DNA from: Gammaproteobacteria bacterium
Lineage (GTDB): Bacteria; Pseudomonadota; Gammaproteobacteria; Nitrosococcales; Methylophagaceae
Reading direction: 5' to 3'
DNA length: 8,624 nucleotides
Assembly (NCBI GenBank): GCA_002400805.1
Contig: NVRG01000045.1
Location: 1 to 8,624, forward strand
The number at the start of each line of letters is the position of its first letter. Within the stretch, counting starts at the first letter, position 1. The notes below the pieces were generated by a model. That model worked only from the letters and a program-made list of their open reading frames with translations. It ran no database searches and was not told the origin of the DNA. A program made the position numbers and the translations under genes. Shown one piece after another: positions 1 to 4,528 of this stretch.

Positions 1-159
1 GCCTTTGCCTTTGGCCATATCTATATTGGTACTGTGGGTACTGAAGGGGCATTGGAAGGCATGGTGACCGGCCAAGTTGATACGGCTTGGGCGCAGCAGC
101 ACCATGATCTATGGTTACAAGAAGTAGAGCAGCAGGCTAAAGAAAAAACAGGGCTTTAA
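1..159 (+). CDS. Formate dehydrogenase cytochrome b (gamma) subunit, C-terminal fragment
   Basis: This is the last 52 codons of a gene that begins before the window, read in frame 1. The peptide starts inside a hydrophobic helix (AFAFGHIYIGTVG) containing a histidine, H6. It then has an amphipathic cytoplasmic tail with the motif VDTAWAQQHHDLWLQEVE. From memory, a helix of the form HIYxGTxGxEGAxxxM followed by a WAxxHHxxW tail is typical of the FdnI/FdoI family. That family is the diheme membrane cytochrome b which passes electrons from a periplasmic formate dehydrogenase to quinone. The call rests on this short tail alone. The catalytic and iron-sulfur subunits would be expected just outside the window. 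The gene ends with three consecutive in-frame stop codons (TAA TAA TAG, 157-165). It converges with the chemoreceptor gene, leaving only 8 bases between the two stop codons. Confidence 0.75.
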   Translation, partial: AFAFGHIYIGTVGTEGALEGMVTGQVDTAWAQQHHDLWLQEVEQQAKEKTGL

Positions 160-167
160 TAATAGGC

Positions 168-1667
168 CTAAAATAGTTCAATATCCGTTTGTGTCGTTGA
201 ACTGGTTTCAAATTTTTCTTTTTCAGATACCATTTGGTCAACAAGTTGTACTAACTCGGAACTTGCCTGCTCGGCGTCGTTGAAATATTTAAGGATATTT
301 TGCTGACTCGAGGCTGAAGTTTGCCAGGCTTGATTTTTCATTTCATCAATTACAGCATGTACATTGTCATGTAAGCGCTCATGCGGTGCAGCAAGTGAGT
401 TGTAAACAGGAAGGTGACCATATGAACCTTTACCTTCTTCATTGTAATACCACCGACCAAAATTACAATTAAGATGATCTTCGGATATTTTTTGGCTATC
501 TTCATGCGTTGCATCATTTATTTCGACGGTACGATATGCGTTTTGCATGTAAACCACATGATCGACTTTTATTAACGCTGCATCACAGGTTATTTTAACG
601 GATGCAACCTGTTCATTTGTTGATTGAGCAAGCTGGGCAAATTCACCAAAACTTTGTTCAAAATCAGTAATAATATCTTTTGATTCTTGGGCTGCTGCTG
701 ACATGGTTTCGGTGCTTTCAGCCATACCTGAACTAGCCGAAGTAAACCGTTTGATAATTTGTGCAATGTTGTTTGCAGCATCCTTAGTGCTTTCAGCTAA
801 TATTTTGACTTCATCAGCAACAACGGCAAAGCCACGACCATGTTCACCTGCACGTGCAGCTTCGATAGCCGCATTTAAGGCAAGAAGGTTGGTTTGTTCA
901 GCGACACCGGTAATCATCTGTACCATTTCTGATATTTCTTGGCTGCTAACCATTAATTCCTCAGAGTGTTGGCGCAAAGTGCTAGAACGATCGACCACAT
1001 CCGTTAATTTAGTGACAACATTAGCAACGAGAGGTTGGTTCGTCATTGCTTTTTCAACGGCCTGATTTGAAAGTTGTTGGACATTATTCATGTCCTCTCT
1101 AATATCGTTAAGATCACTTTGATTATCGGTAAGGTTATTTAACAAGTTAGTGGTTTTCAATTGACCTAATTCGGCAAACATCGAATCAACTTGTCTCTGC
1201 TGAAAAGATTCTTCCATTATCTGTAATGATTGATCTACTCTTTGTAAACCAACTTTGAAACGACCATCCATGCCTGCGGCTAAAGTACGGCGGTAATACT
1301 GTCCTTTTCTGGCTAGTCGTAATACCGCATCAACTTCACGGATATATGCTTCTATTTGATCTAGGGCATCATTTAATTGATGGGCTAATGCATTAAGTGG
1401 ATGTTCCCATGCTACCCCCATAATTCGACAGTCAAGACTGCCGCCGCTGATTTTCTTCGCCATACGTTGAATTTCTTTCACCACCGGATCTTGGCGTATG
1501 AGATAGGTTTTTTTTATGAGAAATAAAATGAAAATTGCTGGCGCTGCAGTGACCAATAAAATCTGAGGTGAAATCACAAAGAGGGTATTAGAAATGAGAA
1601 CCGTTATGAGTAAACTTGTATTGACCCATAACACTTGTTTAACGGTAAAAGGAGCAAATAAATTCAT
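168..1667 (-). CDS. Methyl-accepting chemoreceptor: membrane hairpin, signalling domain and C-terminal CZB domain (CetA/Aer-like)
   Basis: The protein has 499 residues if started at the ATG at 1665-1667. That ATG follows a strong ribosome site (AAAGGGGGAT, 5 bases away); an ATG at 1692-1694 has no such site. Two hydrophobic helices (about residues 12-32 and 36-52) are joined by almost no loop, so there is no periplasmic sensor domain. A HAMP-like linker follows (about 60-155). The signalling hairpin has the conserved tip [19 protein letters not shown] (about 257-275) and [11 protein letters not shown] downstream. The C-terminus is a CZB domain with all four expected zinc ligands visible: H370 (VDHVVYMQ), C401 (NCNFGRWYY), H429 and H433 (APHERLH). 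CZB domains are known in TlpD-like receptors that respond to zinc, oxidants or HOCl. No CheR-tethering pentapeptide is seen at the end (TDIELF). The gene overlaps the PAS gene by 29 bases, so the two products probably act as one receptor. The ligand is unknown; redox or energy sensing is inferred. Confidence 0.9.
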   Translation of the reverse strand: MNLFAPFTVKQVLWVNTSLLITVLISNTLFVISPQILLVTAAPAIFILFLIKKTYLIRQDPVVKEIQRMAKKISGGSLDCRIMGVAWEHPLNALAHQLNDALDQIEAYIREVDAVLRLARKGQYYRRTLAAGMDGRFKVGLQRVDQSLQIMEESFQQRQVDSMFAELGQLKTTNLLNNLTDNQSDLNDIREDMNNVQQLSNQAVEKAMTNQPLVANVVTKLTDVVDRSSTLRQHSEELMVSSQEISEMVQMITGVAEQTNLLALNAAIEAARAGEHGRGFAVVADEVKILAESTKDAANNIAQIIKRFTSASSGMAESTETMSAAAQESKDIITDFEQSFGEFAQLAQSTNEQVASVKITCDAALIKVDHVVYMQNAYRTVEINDATHEDSQKISEDHLNCNFGRWYYNEEGKGSYGHLPVYNSLAAPHERLHDNVHAVIDEMKNQAWQTSASSQQNILKYFNDAEQASSELVQLVDQMVSEKEKFETSSTTQTDIELF

Positions 1668-2154
1668 TGTATCCCCCTTTATCCTGAACGGCATCGTTCA
1701 AGATTTGTATTGAAGCATCCATTGCTTCGTGTTCATTTTTTATACGCGCTTCGACTTCGCACATTTGCTGGTATAAAGTTTGGAAAAATTCAATGCCATC
1801 TGGCATCGGATAGCGACGTACAGCAAAATAACCGCGTAATTTGCTTTCACCATCAAAGCTCGGCGTGACATTGGCAAAGTTCCAGTAAAAACCACCATTT
1901 TTCCGTAGGTCTTTAATAAATCCAAAAAATTCATTTTCTTGCTGTAAGGTTTGCCACATAAGGCGGTACATAGCGCGTGGCATATCTGGATGTCTGATGA
2001 TATTGTGTGGCTGGTCTAATAACTCTTCTTCATAGATACCGGAAAATTCCATAAAGCTGTCATTGCAATAGGTAATCTGACCTTTGATATCTGTCTTGGA
2101 GACGATCAGATCCGATTCCTTCATTTTTAATTCTTTATTATTTGGCGTCACCAT
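1639..2154 (-). CDS. PAS-only redox-sensor protein, Aer/CetB type
   Basis: This 171-residue soluble protein is a single PAS domain (about residues 12-118) with a helical tail. The signature [14 protein letters not shown] (54-67), the upstream [11 protein letters not shown] (29-39) and [15 protein letters not shown] (84-98) match the FAD-binding PAS domain of E. coli Aer. R54, H55 and D57 correspond to Aer residues linked to FAD binding. It has no transmembrane segment and no signalling domain, so it must work with a partner. The partner is almost certainly the chemoreceptor just downstream, whose start codon lies inside this gene. The size and arrangement resemble Campylobacter CetB. The start at 2154 is supported by GAGGT placed 7 bases upstream; an internal ATG (codon 11) is less likely. 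The C-terminus ([12 protein letters not shown]) looks like a natural end, of the YDEFIFSL kind I recall from related PAS-only proteins, rather than the scar of a frameshift. The likely cofactor is FAD, not shown by the sequence alone. Confidence 0.85.
   Translation of the reverse strand: MVTPNNKELKMKESDLIVSKTDIKGQITYCNDSFMEFSGIYEEELLDQPHNIIRHPDMPRAMYRLMWQTLQQENEFFGFIKDLRKNGGFYWNFANVTPSFDGESKLRGYFAVRRYPMPDGIEFFQTLYQQMCEVEARIKNEHEAMDASIQILNDAVQDKGGYNEFICSFYR
1668..1676 (-). promoter_or_regulatory. Ribosome binding site of the chemoreceptor, embedded in the PAS gene
   Basis: Read on the minus strand the sequence is AAAGGGGGATACA followed by ATG. The purine-rich AAGGGGGAT sits 4-5 bases before the start. 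It also encodes the KGGY stretch near the end of the PAS protein. It decides the chemoreceptor start at 1667, and it implies that ribosomes finishing the PAS gene pass over the next start, favouring coupled expression of the two partners. Confidence 0.7.
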
Positions 2155-2401
2155 GCAATTTACCTCGCGGCATATTGAATTCCTGACTGGAGATGGAACG
2201 GTAGAGGCACAAATAGCGGCCTTACTGTTAGTTCAACTATACTCCTGTTGCATCGATTTAATAAGTGAAAAACTGACCGTTATAGTGATATTAAGTAGAT
2301 GAAAATGAGGCAATTTGGTTAAAAATAGGGGCATCTTTTATCGAGTAGTCATAGTGAAAAAAATTAATATTATTTATGTTTAGCTTTGATCGCGAGCTGG
2401 G

Positions 2402-2427
2402 ATTACAATTAACAAATATTTTGTAAT
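2402..2427. repeat. Inverted repeat, 7-base arms
   Basis: ATTACAA (2402-2408) and TTGTAAT (2421-2427) are perfect inverted arms separated by 12 bases. The site lies about 400 bases before the formate dehydrogenase operon and 250 before the PAS gene. The form suits a dimeric regulator site, for example of LysR type, but in such AT-rich DNA a chance match is quite possible. Confidence 0.3.
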
Positions 2428-2512
2428 ACCCTTGCGCAAAATTGGGTTATTATGTTTTGTAGTGCAATAAAATTAGTCGCTTGGATTCAAGGTTGTTCGT
2501 TTAAAGTTTGAT

Positions 2513-2541
2513 TTTACAACGAAAACAACGAAAATAATAAA
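2513..2541 (+). promoter_or_regulatory. Possible sigma-70-type promoter of the formate dehydrogenase operon, over a tandem 9-mer repeat
   Basis: TTTACA (5 of 6 matches to TTGACA) and AATAAA (4 of 6 to TATAAT) are spaced by 17 bases. The spacer contains two head-to-tail copies of ACAACGAAA (2516-2524 and 2525-2533). If used, the transcript would have a leader of about 265 bases. The match is modest and the region is AT-rich, so this is only the best available candidate. Confidence 0.25.
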
Positions 2542-2588
2542 AATTCAAATAATATCAGTGACATAACTGTTTTTATTTGATCGGCTTT

Positions 2589-2633
2589 GCACCAAAATAG
2601 TGTTGATTTCAGCATTTTGCCATTGTTTGGTGC
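2589..2633. promoter_or_regulatory. Perfect 8-base inverted repeat, possible operator or paired activator sites
   Basis: GCACCAAA (2589-2596) and TTTGGTGC (2626-2633) are exact inverted copies 29 bases apart, about 185-225 bases before the formate dehydrogenase start. Each arm also forms half of a weaker local dyad: TGCACCA-N3-TAGTGTT (2588-2604) and TGC-N7-TGGTGC (2618-2633). The local dyad centres are about 30 bases apart, near three helical turns. This resembles paired NtrC-type enhancer sites (TGCACC-N5-GGTGCA). However, no sigma-54 promoter was found downstream, so the regulator is unidentified. Confidence 0.35.
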
Positions 2634-2697
2634 GGACATTTTTTCTTAAATAAATTTTTGCCAAGGACATTAGTTCCCAAATCGAGTCATTGCAGTT

Positions 2698-2716
2698 TTT
2701 GTCTATTAGTGACAAA
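2698..2716. promoter_or_regulatory. Dyad TTTGTC-N7-GACAAA, possible operator
   Basis: This perfect 6-base inverted repeat with a 7-base centre spans 19 bases and lies 100 bases before the formate dehydrogenase start. The size and symmetry suit a homodimeric regulator site. No family consensus is clearly matched (not CRP, not FNR). Confidence 0.3.
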
Positions 2717-2778
2717 GCGTTATTTACTTCACAAGCACCTCCTCACGTGGTAATTTTTGTTGTTTGTAGCGAATTAAA

Positions 2779-2795
2779 ATGCCAGTTGGTGGCAT
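2779..2795 (+). promoter_or_regulatory. Leader hairpin ATGCCA-GTTGG-TGGCAT just before the formate dehydrogenase ribosome site
   Basis: Perfect 6-base arms flank a 5-base loop. The structure ends 8 bases before the GAGAGAGG ribosome site (2801-2808) of the first formate dehydrogenase gene. It could act as a DNA operator, or as an mRNA hairpin that protects the message or tunes initiation. There is no U-run after it, so it is not a terminator. Confidence 0.35.
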
Positions 2796-2815
2796 AAGTT
2801 GAGAGAGGCCGTTTC

Positions 2816-4528
2816 ATGAGTGAGCAGCAAATTAGTGCTCGAAAACAGGGTAATAAACTGAAATTACCTAGAGCTGTTGGGAAAGGTCGTCAGGTTGATC
2901 CCAAAGCATTGGCAGAAGTTCAAGCCTTATTAGGCGATGAATCTCGTCAAAAAGATTTATTAATCGAGCATTTACACAAGATCCAAGATGCCTATCAGCA
3001 TATTTCGGCACCTCACTTAGTTGCCTTGGCACGTGAGATGAAACTATCCAAAGCGGAAGTGTATGAAGTTGCAACGTTCTACCACCACTTTGATGTAATT
3101 AAAGAAAATGAAACACCGCCACCAGAATTAACAGTACGTGTGTGTGAGTCATTGACTTGCGACATGATGGGCGCCCAAGATTTAATAAGCTCATTAGAAA
3201 ATGGCTTGGGTGATGGTGTGCGTGTGCAACGTGTGCCATGCATCGGACGTTGTGATAAAGCGCCGGTTGCCGTAGTTGGAATGAATCCAATTGAGCATGC
3301 CGATGTGGCCAAAGTTGAACAGGCTGTTGAGCAAAAATCAGTTGAACCTGAAACTATTCAACCCATCGACTATGACACCTATGTTGCACAAGGCGGTTAT
3401 CAAACTTACCGTTCTTGTATGGATGGCACATACGGCATAGATAAAGTGTTGGATGCGATGGACGATTCTGGCCTTCGTGGTTTGGGTGGTGCGGGTTTCC
3501 CCGCTGGTCGTAAATGGCGAATTGTACGAGAGCAACCTGATCCAAAATTGATGGCGGTTAATATCGATGAAGGTGAGCCAGGTACATTCAAAGATAAATA
3601 TTATTTAGATCGCGATCCACATTGCTTCCTTGAAGGTGCCTTAATTGCAGCTTGGGCGGTTGGCATCAACGAGATATACATCTATCTCCGTGATGAATAT
3701 GCAGCAATCAGAGAAAGTTTAGAAGCAGAGATTGCCAAGCTAGAAGCGAATCCACCGGTAGAAAATATGCCCGCGTTATATTTACGCCGTGGGGCCGGTG
3801 CATATATTTGTGGTGAAGAATCGGCGATGATCGAATCCATTGAAGGTAAACGTGGTATGCCACGTCTGCGTCCACCATTTGTGGCTCAAGTGGGTTTGTT
3901 TGGCAGGCCTACCTTAGAACACAATATGGAATCTTTATATTGGGTTCGTGACATATTAGAAAAAGGCCCAGAATGCTTAACGGATCATGGACGAAATGGC
4001 CGTATCGGTTTACGTTCATTTTCTGTCAGTGGCCGTGTTAATAAACCGGGTGTGCATTTAGCGCCAGCCGGTATTAGCATGCGCGAATTGATTGATGAAT
4101 ATTGTGACGGTATGCAAGAAGGCCATGAGTTTTATGGCTACTTCCCCGGTGGTGCCTCTGGTGGTATTTTGCCTGCATCATTAGGTGATGTGCCGCTCGA
4201 TTTTGATACTCTGCAAGAATATGGTTGTTTTATCGGTTCAGCCGCTATCGTGGTGTTTTCGGATCAAGATAAGGCGCGAGACTTAGCCGTTAATGCGATG
4301 AAGTTCTTTGAAGACGAATCCTGTGGTCAATGTACCCCATGTCGTGTCGGTACAGCGAAAGCAGTGACCTTGATGGAAGAACCAACATGGAATGAAGATT
4401 TACTGGAAGAACTATCGGACGTCATGATCGATGCTTCTATTTGTGGTTTAGGTCAAGCTGCACCTAACCCGATTCGCTCGGTGATGAAGTACTTTCCCGA
4501 AGAGTTAACTAAGGCGGAGCTGAAATAA
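2816..4528 (+). CDS. fdh1B: NAD-dependent formate dehydrogenase, fused NuoE-NuoF-type diaphorase (beta) subunit
   Basis: This 570-residue cytoplasmic subunit takes electrons from the catalytic subunit and reduces NAD+. The N-terminal part (about 30-160) is NuoE-like, with VATFYHHF (85-92) and the [2Fe-2S] ligands C110, C115, C142 and C146. The larger part (about 185-565) is NuoF-like. It has the FMN-site glycine-rich loop LRGLGGAGFPAGRKW (220-234), the NAD-site region with GAYICGEESA (328-337), and a C-terminal [4Fe-4S] set C503, C506, C509 and C543. A NuoE-NuoF fusion of this length matches Fdh1B of the two-subunit Methylobacterium extorquens enzyme rather than the separate FdsG and FdsB of Cupriavidus; the symbol follows that resemblance. 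The ATG has GAGAGAGG 7 bases upstream. The stop codon shares one base with the next gene's start (TAATG), so the two are translationally coupled. No FdsD- or FdhD-like gene is present here. Confidence 0.93.
   Translation: MSEQQISARKQGNKLKLPRAVGKGRQVDPKALAEVQALLGDESRQKDLLIEHLHKIQDAYQHISAPHLVALAREMKLSKAEVYEVATFYHHFDVIKENETPPPELTVRVCESLTCDMMGAQDLISSLENGLGDGVRVQRVPCIGRCDKAPVAVVGMNPIEHADVAKVEQAVEQKSVEPETIQPIDYDTYVAQGGYQTYRSCMDGTYGIDKVLDAMDDSGLRGLGGAGFPAGRKWRIVREQPDPKLMAVNIDEGEPGTFKDKYYLDRDPHCFLEGALIAAWAVGINEIYIYLRDEYAAIRESLEAEIAKLEANPPVENMPALYLRRGAGAYICGEESAMIESIEGKRGMPRLRPPFVAQVGLFGRPTLEHNMESLYWVRDILEKGPECLTDHGRNGRIGLRSFSVSGRVNKPGVHLAPAGISMRELIDEYCDGMQEGHEFYGYFPGGASGGILPASLGDVPLDFDTLQEYGCFIGSAAIVVFSDQDKARDLAVNAMKFFEDESCGQCTPCRVGTAKAVTLMEEPTWNEDLLEELSDVMIDASICGLGQAAPNPIRSVMKYFPEELTKAELK

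Larger units (their letters stand above)
2155..2815. other. Divergent AT-rich intergenic region between the chemotaxis pair and the formate dehydrogenase operon
   Basis: These 661 bases hold no ORF with credible coding character. They separate divergently transcribed genes and so must carry both promoters. The first 150 bases are of ordinary composition; from about 2320 to 2700 the DNA is strongly AT-rich with many A and T runs. For the minus strand, the best sigma-70-like match is TTGCCT (2308-2313) and TATCAC (2285-2290) with 17 bases between, only 4 of 6 at each box. For the plus strand, the best match is TTTACA (2513-2518) and AATAAA (2536-2541), also 17 apart. Inverted repeats are at 2402-2427, 2589-2633, 2698-2716 and 2779-2795. 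No sigma-54 box (GG-N10-GC) was found at a useful place. No riboswitch was recognised. Confidence 0.6.

Noticed and set aside
703..1065. 120-residue plus-strand ORF opposite the chemoreceptor
   Set aside because: It is antisense to the highly conserved signalling domain, and its composition is that of a shadow frame.
1639..1694. Frameshifted single Aer gene or pseudogene
   Set aside because: Both frames are intact, the second gene has a strong ribosome site, and the bipartite CetA/CetB arrangement is a known natural form.
2213..2241. Sigma-28-like flagellar promoter on the minus strand (TATAGTTG and GCCGCTAT) before the PAS gene
   Set aside because: Each box matches 6 of 8, but the spacer is 13 bases instead of about 11; too weak to annotate, though its position before a chemotaxis gene is suggestive.
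2084..2302. 72-residue plus-strand ORF in the intergenic region
   Set aside because: It begins antisense inside the PAS gene, has no clear ribosome site, and its peptide has no recognisable character.
2502..2528. Perfect TAAAGTTT (sigma-28 -35 box) on the plus strand
   Set aside because: The -10 position (GAAAACAA) matches only 4 of 8, and it points at the formate dehydrogenase operon, not at motility genes.
2730..2751. AGGAGG-like ribosome site on the minus strand and a CACGTG palindrome near 2744
   Set aside because: No open frame follows the AGGAGG (stops occur within two codons), and a 6-base palindrome alone has no weight.
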